The position numbers were made by a program, and so were the translations under genes. 13,909 nt of DNA. Source: GCA-002790365 sp964486645. GTDB taxonomy: Bacteria > Bacteroidota > Ignavibacteria > Ignavibacteriales > Ignavibacteriaceae. The notes under the pieces are model-generated. The model did not search any database. It worked only from the letters and a program-made list of their open reading frames with translations, and was not told where the DNA came from. The DNA lies in contig CAZAOG010000073.1 in NCBI GenBank assembly GCA_964486645.1, positions 1 through 13,909 on the forward strand, written 5' to 3'. Below are positions 1-6,588 of this stretch, piece after piece; within the stretch, counting starts at the first letter, position 1, and every line of letters begins with the position of its first letter.

Positions 1-497
1 TGAGCCGTTAGGGTGAATTCTTTATTACCGCATTTACAATTAAAGTTTTCAAAGTTAATCTCATTGTCGCCGAACTTATATACCGGCTGTTCGGAAGATA
101 CTTTTTGGTACCAGGCTTTACGTTTGAGCATACCTTTTACCCGCAGCAAAAGCTCCGTAAGGTGAAATGGTTTGGCAAGATAATCATCGGCGCCGGATTC
201 CAATCCTTTAATTTTGTCCCCCGCAGCGGATCTGGCTGTTAAAATAAGAATCGGTATTTGCGGGTCTGTCTGCCGAACTTCTTCGGCAACTTCAAAACCG
301 TTTATATAAGGAATCATTATATCAAGAATTATAAGATCAAATTTTTTTAACTTAAATTGTTTTAATGCTTCTCTGCCGTCTTTCGCTCTGTCAACAGTAT
401 AACCCTCTTCTTCAAGATTATATTTCAAACCTACCGCAAGAGATTCTTCGTCCTCAACCAATAATATTCTTTTATTTATAAATGACTTGTCATCCAT
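1..497 (-). CDS. OmpR-family response regulator, truncated at C-terminus by window edge
   Basis: This is a cytoplasmic response regulator that should receive phosphate from the kinase encoded just upstream and act as a transcription factor. I translated it by hand from the ATG at 497-495, and 165 codons lie in the window. Residues 1-120 form a CheY-like receiver. The acidic pocket is E15/D16 in ILLVEDEE, the phospho-acceptor is D59 in LDIMIP, the switch Thr is T87 in LTAR, and the conserved Lys is K109 in AKPF. After a linker, residues 140-165 look like the start of a winged-helix effector domain: a short beta strand, then KEFTLTA, which fits the usual LT-x-x-E region. The rest lies beyond position 1. 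The start codon lies inside the kinase gene (stop 492-490, 8-bp overlap), so translation is probably coupled. Two Cys in the linker (NCKC) are slightly unusual. The regulon cannot be told from sequence. Confidence 0.93.
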   Translation of the reverse strand, partial: MDDKSFINKRILLVEDEESLAVGLKYNLEEEGYTVDRAKDGREALKQFKLKKFDLIILDIMIPYINGFEVAEEVRQTDPQIPILILTARSAAGDKIKGLESGADDYLAKPFHLTELLLRVKGMLKRKAWYQKVSSEQPVYKFGDNEINFENFNCKCGNKEFTLTA

Positions 498-1509
498 CGA
501 TCAAAATCCGTTCTTTATTTCTTGCAGCTATTTTAAGCAGTTTATTAATAAATCTCTTTTTAGATGTTTTATAGATTGAAAACTCTATGTTAAATGTAGT
601 GCCTTTATTTTTACCCTCGCTGAAAATTGAAATTTTACCGCCATGGTTATTAATAATCTCTTTTACCCAATAAAGCCCTAAGCCTGTTCCTTTAACCGTT
701 GGTACGTTTTTATTATAAATCCTGTGAAATTTATTGAATATCTTTTTTTGTTCGTTAATCGGAACGCCGATACCTCTATCGGAAAATTCAATTAAAAATT
801 TGTTGGCTTCTTCAGTTAATCTTACGTGTATCCGCGGCGGATCGGTAGAATATTTTATCGCATTATCAACAAGATTATCAAAAACTATTTTCAATGCATC
901 TCTGTCAACAACAATTTCACATTGTGCGGTTCCGCTTACCGTTAAAGTTGTTTCGTGCAGTCTGAACTGTTCTACAGACTCGCTCAATAATTGTCTTACA
1001 AGAGGTTCGGCTTTGTAAACCTTGTACTTGTGCGTTAATTTCTTCTGTTCTAGCGCGGAGATTTCGAGAATTGAATTGATAAGTTTTTGTAACCGGTTTG
1101 AATCCTTTATCATCAGAGCAATAAATTCTTTTTGCTTTTCGGGCGGCACATTTCTTGAGTTCATTGTTTCAAGGTAAAGTTGTATGGATGAAAGGGGTGA
1201 TTTTAATTCGTGAGTTACATTGCCTATAAAGTTATCATACAGTTTATTTAACCTAAGCTGAACATTTAAATGCCTGAATATCAATGCAGTTGTGAACGAT
1301 ATTCCTATTAATAGAACCAACCCGACTACAAACGGAACAACGTTTGTAATGTCGTAAGAAATCTGCGGAGAAACCTGGTTACCGACTTTTTCGAACACTA
1401 TGTTATTGTAAACATACCAGTATATCCATAATCCCAGCAGCGAAATCCAAGCAATTTGTGCCAAAACAAAAATAAGTATGTTATAAAAAAACGATTGTTT
1501 CTTTTTCAC
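490..1509 (-). CDS. Membrane sensor histidine kinase (HisKA/HATPase_c)
   Basis: This is an inner-membrane sensor kinase that autophosphorylates on His and passes phosphate to the regulator encoded immediately downstream. Two membrane segments are visible, about residues 11-33 and 57-79, with only some 23 residues between them outside the membrane. There is no periplasmic sensor domain of useful size and no clear HAMP domain before the DHp helix. The H-box is NVTHELKSPLSS, with H100. The ATPase domain has an N-box (DNLVDNAIKYS, N212/N216), a G1 box (DRGIGVP, 244-250), an F-box (FHRIYN, near 261) and a G2 box (GTGLGL, 274-279). A basic tail of about 25 residues follows the ATPase fold. The start is GTG at 1509-1507, with a weak AAGAGA sequence some 8 bases upstream. 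The layout resembles PhoR-type kinases, but the signal is unknown, so no symbol is given. Confidence 0.93.
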   Translation of the reverse strand: MKKKQSFFYNILIFVLAQIAWISLLGLWIYWYVYNNIVFEKVGNQVSPQISYDITNVVPFVVGLVLLIGISFTTALIFRHLNVQLRLNKLYDNFIGNVTHELKSPLSSIQLYLETMNSRNVPPEKQKEFIALMIKDSNRLQKLINSILEISALEQKKLTHKYKVYKAEPLVRQLLSESVEQFRLHETTLTVSGTAQCEIVVDRDALKIVFDNLVDNAIKYSTDPPRIHVRLTEEANKFLIEFSDRGIGVPINEQKKIFNKFHRIYNKNVPTVKGTGLGLYWVKEIINNHGGKISIFSEGKNKGTTFNIEFSIYKTSKKRFINKLLKIAARNKERILIDG

Positions 1510-1610
1510 AGTTAAATCTCTTTAATATTAAGGAAGATCAAACCTAAATAAAATATAATCATTGCAAATATCATTTAAACATATAAGAAGTTCAAATCGA
1601 ATAAAAAAAA

Positions 1611-1629
1611 CTTTTACATATCTTTTACA
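1611..1629 (+). repeat. Tandem CTTTTACA repeat with 11-bp period in divergent promoter region
   Basis: CTTTTACA occurs at 1611-1618 and again at 1622-1629, exactly one helical turn apart. An inverted TGTAAA lies at 1664-1669. Direct hexamer repeats spaced 11 bp are the usual binding pattern of OmpR/PhoB-family regulators; TTAACA-like pairs are typical for PhoP of Bacillus. The site lies between the kinase/regulator operon (start 1509, about 100 bp away) and the radical SAM gene (start 1693, about 63 bp away). A role as a regulator box is inferred from position and spacing. The region is AT-rich, so chance repetition is possible. Confidence 0.45.
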
Positions 1630-1681
1630 AAACTTATTGCAAAAAATCAGCATAATGCATAAGTGTAAACTAACAACTTTT

Positions 1682-1688
1682 AGGTGAG
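1682..1688 (+). promoter_or_regulatory. Shine-Dalgarno AGGTGAG that decides the radical SAM start
   Basis: AGGTGAG sits 4 bases before GTG 1693-1695 and overlaps the other in-frame GTG at 1684-1686. The upstream GTG has no ribosome-binding sequence of its own. This favours 1693 as the start and gives the N-terminus MKILFIYPETP, which matches the usual opening strand of B12-binding radical SAM proteins. Confidence 0.65.
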
Positions 1689-1692
1689 AACA

Positions 1693-3171
1693 GTGAAAAT
1701 TCTTTTTATCTATCCGGAAACGCCGTTAACTTTCTGGAGTTTTAAAGACGCCTTAAAATTTATTTCCAAAAAAGCCGCCGAACCGCCGCTTGGTTTGATA
1801 ACCGTTGCTGCAATGCTTCCCGAAGAATGGGAAAAGAAACTGATTGACCTGAACGTATCCGCATTGGAAGATAAAGATATACTTTGGGCGGATTATGTTT
1901 TTTTAAGCGGTATGAATATTCAAATAAATTCTTTTAAAAAAGTTATAAGAAAATGCAACACGCTCGGAGTTAAAGTTGTAGCAGGCGGACCCCTGGCAAC
2001 CACACAGCATCAGGATTTTTTAGGTGTCGATCATTTCGTTTTAAATGAAGCGGAAATTACACTTCAGCCTTTTTTAGAAGATTTGAAAAACGGAAATCCA
2101 AAACCGGTTTATTCTACGGATAAATTTCCGGATATAACAAAATCTCCCGTACCGATGTGGGAATTGCTTGAAATGAAGCAGTATGCCTCTATGAGCGTAC
2201 AATACTCGAGGGGCTGCCCTTACAATTGTGAGTTTTGCAGTATTACTATGCTTAACGGAAGAAAACCGAGACCCAAATCGGTAAAACAGTTTATTACGGA
2301 ACTGAACAGATTGTATGAACTTGGCTGGAGAGAACCGGTTTCAATTGTGGATGATAATTTTATCGGGAACAAAAGATTGCTTAAAAACGAAACTCTGCCG
2401 GCGTTAATAGAATGGTCCAAGCAAAAAGGTTATCCGTTCCGCTTTATTACGGAAGCTTCAATCAATCTTTCCGATGATGAAGAACTTATGAATATGATGA
2501 TTGATGCAGGATTCTACAGTATATTTGTCGGCATAGAAACGCCTAACAATAATAGTCTTGAGGAATGCGGTAAAGCCGTAAATCAAAGAAGGGATTTGTT
2601 AACCTCGATTAATAAATTACAGAAGAAAGGCTTTATTGTATCGGGCGGATTTATTGTGGGATTTGACAACGACAACTCCCGCATATTTGAAGAGCAAATT
2701 AATTTTATACAAAAAAGCGGGATTGTAACCGCTATGGTAGGTTTGCTTAACGCACCCGTTGGAACAAAATTATTTAAACGCTTAAACGGAGAAAACCGTC
2801 TGCTCAATAACTTTACTGGGAATAATATGGACGGATCCATCAATTTTATTCCTAAAATGAATTATGCTGATTTGATGGCGGGTTACAGCAATATTATCAG
2901 AACGATCTATTCTCCAAAAACTTATTATTATCGGATAAAGAAACTTCTGCATTTCTATGAACTTCCCGAGTGGAATTCAAACAAACTATCTTTCAGGGAA
3001 ATAAAAGCTTTTATAAAATCACTCTGGCTTTTAGGAATTTTTGATAAACAGAGATTATATTATTGGAAAATATTATTGTACAGTCTTTTTAAACACCCTC
3101 ATAAAGTTCCGCTTGCAATTACCATGGCAGTTTACGGATATCACTTCAGACGGGTTGCGGCAGCAATTTAA
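1693..3171 (+). CDS. B12-binding radical SAM protein, DUF4070 type (HpnP-like)
   Basis: The product is 492 residues from GTG 1693; an alternative GTG at 1684 adds three residues. Residues 1-150 form a Rossmann-like cobalamin-binding domain (MKILFIYP opening, EPPLGLITVAAMLP near 30-43, VVAGGP in the last strand). The canonical DxHxxG base-off motif is not visible. The radical SAM core carries CxxxCxxC as C175, C179 and C182 for the 4Fe-4S cluster. From about residue 376 come NNMDGSINF, IPKM and IYSP (405-408), the pattern I associate with DUF4070. That domain combination occurs in the hopanoid C-2 methylase HpnP and in many uncharacterised relatives. The likely chemistry is SAM-dependent methylation or another radical reaction on a lipid-like substrate, with both chemistry and substrate inferred. 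No hopanoid synthesis gene is in the window, so I do not call it hpnP. It is transcribed divergently from the two-component operon. Confidence 0.88.
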   Translation: MKILFIYPETPLTFWSFKDALKFISKKAAEPPLGLITVAAMLPEEWEKKLIDLNVSALEDKDILWADYVFLSGMNIQINSFKKVIRKCNTLGVKVVAGGPLATTQHQDFLGVDHFVLNEAEITLQPFLEDLKNGNPKPVYSTDKFPDITKSPVPMWELLEMKQYASMSVQYSRGCPYNCEFCSITMLNGRKPRPKSVKQFITELNRLYELGWREPVSIVDDNFIGNKRLLKNETLPALIEWSKQKGYPFRFITEASINLSDDEELMNMMIDAGFYSIFVGIETPNNNSLEECGKAVNQRRDLLTSINKLQKKGFIVSGGFIVGFDNDNSRIFEEQINFIQKSGIVTAMVGLLNAPVGTKLFKRLNGENRLLNNFTGNNMDGSINFIPKMNYADLMAGYSNIIRTIYSPKTYYYRIKKLLHFYELPEWNSNKLSFREIKAFIKSLWLLGIFDKQRLYYWKILLYSLFKHPHKVPLAITMAVYGYHFRRVAAAI

Positions 3172-3277
3172 GCTGCAAAATACACCGAACCAATTCACCG
3201 TTTTTAATGTTTACAAATGGTTTTTTTTTGAAATGTTGACCCCCGCGTAAATAATTATTTCTATCCCGTTTATAACC

Positions 3278-3302
3278 TTGACATTATGTAACAAATTGTC
3301 AA
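3278..3302. promoter_or_regulatory. 25-bp near-perfect inverted repeat upstream of the PorV-like gene
   Basis: TTGACA at 3278-3283 is mirrored by TGTCAA at 3297-3302. The 12-bp arms are symmetric around A3290 and match at 10 of 12 positions. It lies 53 bp before the barrel gene's start codon, inside a 184-bp gap. The symmetry runs almost to the centre, which suits a dimeric DNA-binding protein better than an RNA hairpin, since the inner loop would be one base. The left arm equals a perfect -35 hexamer, but the base run 17 bp downstream (AATCTT) is a poor -10. The bound protein is unknown. Confidence 0.45.
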
Positions 3303-3355
3303 TCTTTTCCTATTGTTTTTGATTAAATTAGCTTTATTCTATCGGATTTTAATTA

Positions 3356-4393
3356 ATGCTTAAAAAATACTTACTAATATTTACAGCCGTTTTTATCCTC
3401 CCCTTCTCCACAAATGCTCAAACAACCATTGGTAAATTTGCAGGTGAATTTCTTGCAATCGGTGTGGGCGGAAGAGCTTTGGGTATGGGCGGAGCTTTTA
3501 CTGCGCTTGCAAACGATGTAACGGCAGGCTATTACAATCCGGCCGGACTTATACATTTAAACTATCCGCAAATTTCCATTATGCACGACGAGCGTTTCGG
3601 CAACCTGGTAAATTACGATTATGCCGCTGTTGCCATCCCTTACGGTAAAGATATGACTTTCGGGTTAAGTATTATGAGACTGGGTGTTGACGGAATTCCG
3701 GATACAAGAAACGCGCTGATAGACGCAAACGGTGACGGCATTTTGGATATCACTCAGGACAGACTTGATTACAGCAGAATTTCGGAATTCAGTGACCAGG
3801 ATTGGGCCGTTTATTTGTCTTTTGCCAAAAGACATTCGGCTAACTTTTCTTACGGGGCAAGCGTAAAAATAATTAGAAGATCTCTGGCTGAATTCAGCGC
3901 AACGGGGATCGGATTTGATATCGGCGCTCAATACTCGCCTTCGGAAAACATATTTCTCGGTGCAAATATCCAGGATGTAACAACTACCCTTGTAGCTTGG
4001 AGTACGGGCAGAAACGAATTGATCTCGCCTACGGTAAAAGTCGGCGCCGGCTACAGGTTCAAGTTATTCGGCGGAACACTTACACCGGTTTTGGATATTG
4101 CCATAAGGTTCGAAGGCAGAAACTTTGCTTCAAATTTTAATTTGGGTCCCGTCAGTGCCGACCTGCTGGAAGGGTTTGAATACAACTATAAAAATGTTTT
4201 TGCCGTAAGAGCAGGCTATAACGACATAAAACAATTTACAATCGGTGCCGGAATAAAACTGCCGAAACTTTCCATCGATTATTCTTTTGCAAGATTTAGT
4301 GAATCCGAAACCGAACGTCTGCCGGATACACACAGAATTTCACTAACTTTAACATTGGAAGAACCGAAATTTTTAAGAGACGGTGTGAAATAA
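3356..4393 (+). CDS. PorV/PorQ-family outer-membrane beta-barrel protein
   Basis: This is a predicted outer-membrane barrel of 345 residues. A signal peptide is clear: KK near the N-terminus, a hydrophobic stretch at 5-17, then STNAQ with probable cleavage after A21. The mature N-terminus contains GEFLAIGVGGRALGMGGAF, followed by ANDVTAGYYNPAGL, the hallmark of the PorV/FadL-like group. The remainder alternates hydrophobic and polar residues as in transmembrane beta strands and ends in a strand-rich segment (HRISLTLTLEEP). PorV proteins shuttle type IX secretion substrates in Bacteroidota, but many paralogues have unknown roles, and nothing here proves a secretion role. An aspartate-rich EF-hand-like loop (D123, N125, D127, D131) is inserted between strands. 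The ATG at 3356 has no Shine-Dalgarno, only an AT-rich leader, as is common in this group. The next gene follows after 9 bp. Confidence 0.85.
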   Translation: MLKKYLLIFTAVFILPFSTNAQTTIGKFAGEFLAIGVGGRALGMGGAFTALANDVTAGYYNPAGLIHLNYPQISIMHDERFGNLVNYDYAAVAIPYGKDMTFGLSIMRLGVDGIPDTRNALIDANGDGILDITQDRLDYSRISEFSDQDWAVYLSFAKRHSANFSYGASVKIIRRSLAEFSATGIGFDIGAQYSPSENIFLGANIQDVTTTLVAWSTGRNELISPTVKVGAGYRFKLFGGTLTPVLDIAIRFEGRNFASNFNLGPVSADLLEGFEYNYKNVFAVRAGYNDIKQFTIGAGIKLPKLSIDYSFARFSESETERLPDTHRISLTLTLEEPKFLRDGVK

Positions 4394-4402
4394 CATACCT
4401 CC

Positions 4403-5188
4403 ATGTTTTATCTTCAAATTGAAAAGTGGCAGCCCTTCATAGCAATTTTTCTTATTTCCTTTTTTCTGATTTGGGAATCTTTTGCACCTTTTTTTAAACG
4501 ACCGAAAGAAAGAATATCGCACGGCATTAAAAATATTGTTATCGCGGTAATTAACGCTATAATAATCGGACTTCTGTTTTCGGGAGTTACACTAATTGCA
4601 GCCGATTATACGGAAGAAAATAATTTCGGTTTAGTCCACCTGTTGAATTTAAATGAAATTCAATATTCCGTTATCGCTTTTTTTATTATGGATTTGTGGA
4701 ACTACATCTGGCACAGAATTAATCACAAAATTTCATTTCTTTGGCGGTTTCATAAAATGCATCACAGCGACCCCAATATGGATGCAACTACATCCGTAAG
4801 ATTTCATTTTGGGGAAATAATCATTTCTTCTACTCTGCGGTTGGCGGTAATTTTTTTGGTCGGTATACCTATTTGGGTTTTAATTTTTTACGATACTACT
4901 CTTTTAATGTCCACAATTTTTCATCACTCCAACATTCGACTGCCGGATAAAGTTGATAAATTGATTCGCGCGGTTATCGTATCACCGAATATGCATAAAG
5001 TACATCATTCGAGAATTAAAATAGAAACCGATTCCAATTACTCGAGTTTTCTAACTATCTGGGACAGGATATTCGGCAGCTTTAGATTAAAAGATGATTA
5101 CAGTAAAATAAACTTCGGTTTGGATAATTATGACAGCAAGGAAAAGCAGTCATTGGCGGGACTTATAAAAACACCACTTATTAAATAA
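4403..5188 (+). CDS. Fatty acid hydroxylase/sterol desaturase superfamily membrane di-iron enzyme
   Basis: This 261-residue integral membrane protein has about four hydrophobic spans, near 12-30, 42-66, 86-102 and 137-170. The histidine clusters that bind the di-iron centre are present in family order: H104-x3-H108, H117-x2-H120-H121, H174-H175, and H198-x2-H201-H202. Members hydroxylate or desaturate lipids such as fatty acids, sterols, carotenoids or sphingoid bases, using O2 and electrons from a partner. The substrate here is not deducible. The start ATG at 4403 is 9 bp after the barrel stop codon, so co-transcription is likely. No Shine-Dalgarno is visible, since the leader reads CATACCTCC. 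Because it needs O2, it suggests that the host, or its recent ancestors, meets oxygen. Confidence in the superfamily is high; confidence in the exact reaction is low. Confidence 0.88.
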   Translation: MFYLQIEKWQPFIAIFLISFFLIWESFAPFFKRPKERISHGIKNIVIAVINAIIIGLLFSGVTLIAADYTEENNFGLVHLLNLNEIQYSVIAFFIMDLWNYIWHRINHKISFLWRFHKMHHSDPNMDATTSVRFHFGEIIISSTLRLAVIFLVGIPIWVLIFYDTTLLMSTIFHHSNIRLPDKVDKLIRAVIVSPNMHKVHHSRIKIETDSNYSSFLTIWDRIFGSFRLKDDYSKINFGLDNYDSKEKQSLAGLIKTPLIK

Positions 5189-5205
5189 AAACATAGTGGA
5201 CGTTA

Positions 5206-5250
5206 ACGGACTTCAACCGTAATTTATTTTAAGAGTTTGTAAAATAAATT
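5206..5250. terminator. Probable bidirectional terminator between convergent genes
   Basis: A perfect 11-bp stem pairs 5221-5231 with 5240-5250 around an 8-base loop. It is made almost wholly of A and T. On the plus strand it is preceded by a small GC hairpin (ACGG 5206-5209 with CCGT 5217-5220) running into AATTTATTTT, which could act as the U-rich tract. The site lies between the hydroxylase gene (ends 5188) and waaA (ends 5311 on the other strand), where a shared terminator is expected. The stem is weak in energy terms because it lacks GC. Confidence 0.55.
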
Positions 5251-5310
5251 GTGTTAATACTTTAACTTTGATTTATAAGACAATATGACGGACGGAATAT
5301 TTACACCAAA

Positions 5311-6588
5311 TCATATAATACTATTTATCTCATCTAAAATAAGTTTGGAAGCACCGAGATTTTGCTGTACATAATCGTAACTGATTTTTCCTCTTTTTTC
5401 TCTATCCTTTTTGTTAGAGATTAAGTTGCTGATCGTTCTGTATGCGTTTTGTTTATTTCTTATAACAATTCCTCCTCCGATTTCAGCTAATTTTTGTGCT
5501 TCCTGCGAATTCTCGATCTTTGGACCAAAGACAACGGGGATTCCGTAAACAGCCGCTTCAAGAACATTATGTATGCTTTGTTTGAAACTTCCGCCCACGT
5601 AGGCAAAATCTGCGTAAGTATAAAGTGCCAAAAGTATTCCGATCGAATCAACAATAATTACATTCTCTCCGTTGTAATTATTTAAATATGAAAATCTTAT
5701 TGTTGCCAGGTCATTTGCAAAGTCGTGTTCAATTTTATCCAAGTTTAAGATGGAAGGTTCGTGAGGGGCAATAATTAAAATTAGATTATTGTTGTACTTG
5801 CAGAGTTTTTTAAAAACCGGAATAATAATTTCCTGGTCTTCTTCCCAAGTACTGCCTGCAACAAAAACGGTTTTATCTTTGAAGAAGTTATCATCGATAA
5901 GATTTCTTTCTTTCGAAGTAATACTTTTTTCGTAAACACGGTCAAATCTTGTATCACCCACTACTTTTATTTTGCTTGTATCTTTAACAAAACTTTTAAA
6001 TCGTTCGGCATCGGCTTTAGAAACAGTTAAGATTTTAGATAAATCGTTGAAAAGGTATTTATGGAAATTTTTTAATATCGGGAAACTTCTGGCGGAATTT
6101 TTTTTCATAGTTGCATCAATAAGAAAAGAGGGAATACCCGCTTCCTGTATTGCCCAAATGTGATTTGGCCAAACATCGTATCTCATTAAAACAACCAAAT
6201 CGGGTTTTACAATTTGAATAAATCTATCTGCATTGGATTTTGAATCCAGCGGAATGTAAGAGACCAAATCGGCATAAGGATACCTTAAAGAGTTTTCATA
6301 GCCCGAAGGGGAAAAAAATGTAACAAGTACATTAAAATCGCGTGTTTTTTTTAATTCTTTTATAATCGGCTTAGCTTGTTCGAATTCACCCAAAGACGAA
6401 GAATGAAACCAAATAATCGGTTTGGTTTTATCGAGCGAAGCGGCATTTATTATCAAGTCTTCGAATAATCGTTTTCTTCCTTTTAATCCCCGTCTGATTT
6501 TTGAGTTAAATAAGCTGCTTAATTTTGTTAAAATATACAGTAAAGGGACAAAGAGAATATTATAAGTAAATTTCCAAATGTTTTTCAT
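5311..6588 (-). CDS. waaA: 3-deoxy-D-manno-octulosonic acid (Kdo) transferase
   Basis: WaaA (KdtA) transfers Kdo from CMP-Kdo to the lipid A precursor at the cytoplasmic face of the inner membrane, the first inner-core step of LPS synthesis. The 425-residue length fits the family. An N-terminal hydrophobic anchor (about 8-28) precedes the GT30 N-domain, which has WFHSSSLGEFEQAKP with the conserved SLGE glutamate at E68. It is followed by DVWPNHIW and VVGDTRFDRV. The GT-B C-domain shows VAGSTWEEDQ, IIAPHEPS, the YVGGSF segment, and HNVLEAAVYGIPVVFGP near the CMP-sugar site. Whether it adds one, two or more Kdo units cannot be read from sequence. The ATG at 6588 overlaps the preceding gene's stop (TAATG), so translation is probably coupled; there is no separate strong Shine-Dalgarno. 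Confidence 0.95.
   Translation of the reverse strand: MKNIWKFTYNILFVPLLYILTKLSSLFNSKIRRGLKGRKRLFEDLIINAASLDKTKPIIWFHSSSLGEFEQAKPIIKELKKTRDFNVLVTFFSPSGYENSLRYPYADLVSYIPLDSKSNADRFIQIVKPDLVVLMRYDVWPNHIWAIQEAGIPSFLIDATMKKNSARSFPILKNFHKYLFNDLSKILTVSKADAERFKSFVKDTSKIKVVGDTRFDRVYEKSITSKERNLIDDNFFKDKTVFVAGSTWEEDQEIIIPVFKKLCKYNNNLILIIAPHEPSILNLDKIEHDFANDLATIRFSYLNNYNGENVIIVDSIGILLALYTYADFAYVGGSFKQSIHNVLEAAVYGIPVVFGPKIENSQEAQKLAEIGGGIVIRNKQNAYRTISNLISNKKDREKRGKISYDYVQQNLGASKLILDEINSII

Noticed and set aside
734..1018. Plus-strand open frame of 94 codons
   Set aside because: It lies wholly inside the histidine kinase gene on the opposite strand, whose motifs are unmistakable, and its translation shows no domain.
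1684..1692. Upstream GTG start for the radical SAM gene
   Set aside because: It overlaps the Shine-Dalgarno that serves GTG 1693 and has none of its own.
1693..3171. Naming the radical SAM protein hpnP
   Set aside because: The domain layout fits, but no hopanoid gene is nearby and many DUF4070 proteins act on other or unknown substrates.
3160..3176. GCAGC/GCTGC hairpin spanning the radical SAM stop codon
   Set aside because: The stem is 5 bp with a 7-base loop and no following T-run, so it is too weak to call a terminator.
3041..3250. Plus-strand open frame of 69 codons across the end of the radical SAM gene
   Set aside because: It is an out-of-frame shadow of the gene's 3' end running into AT-rich spacer, with no ribosome site and no recognisable protein.
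3278..3306. Perfect sigma-70 -35 hexamer TTGACA
   Set aside because: The expected -10 position reads AATCTT, and the hexamer is better explained as one arm of the inverted repeat. I do not call a promoter.
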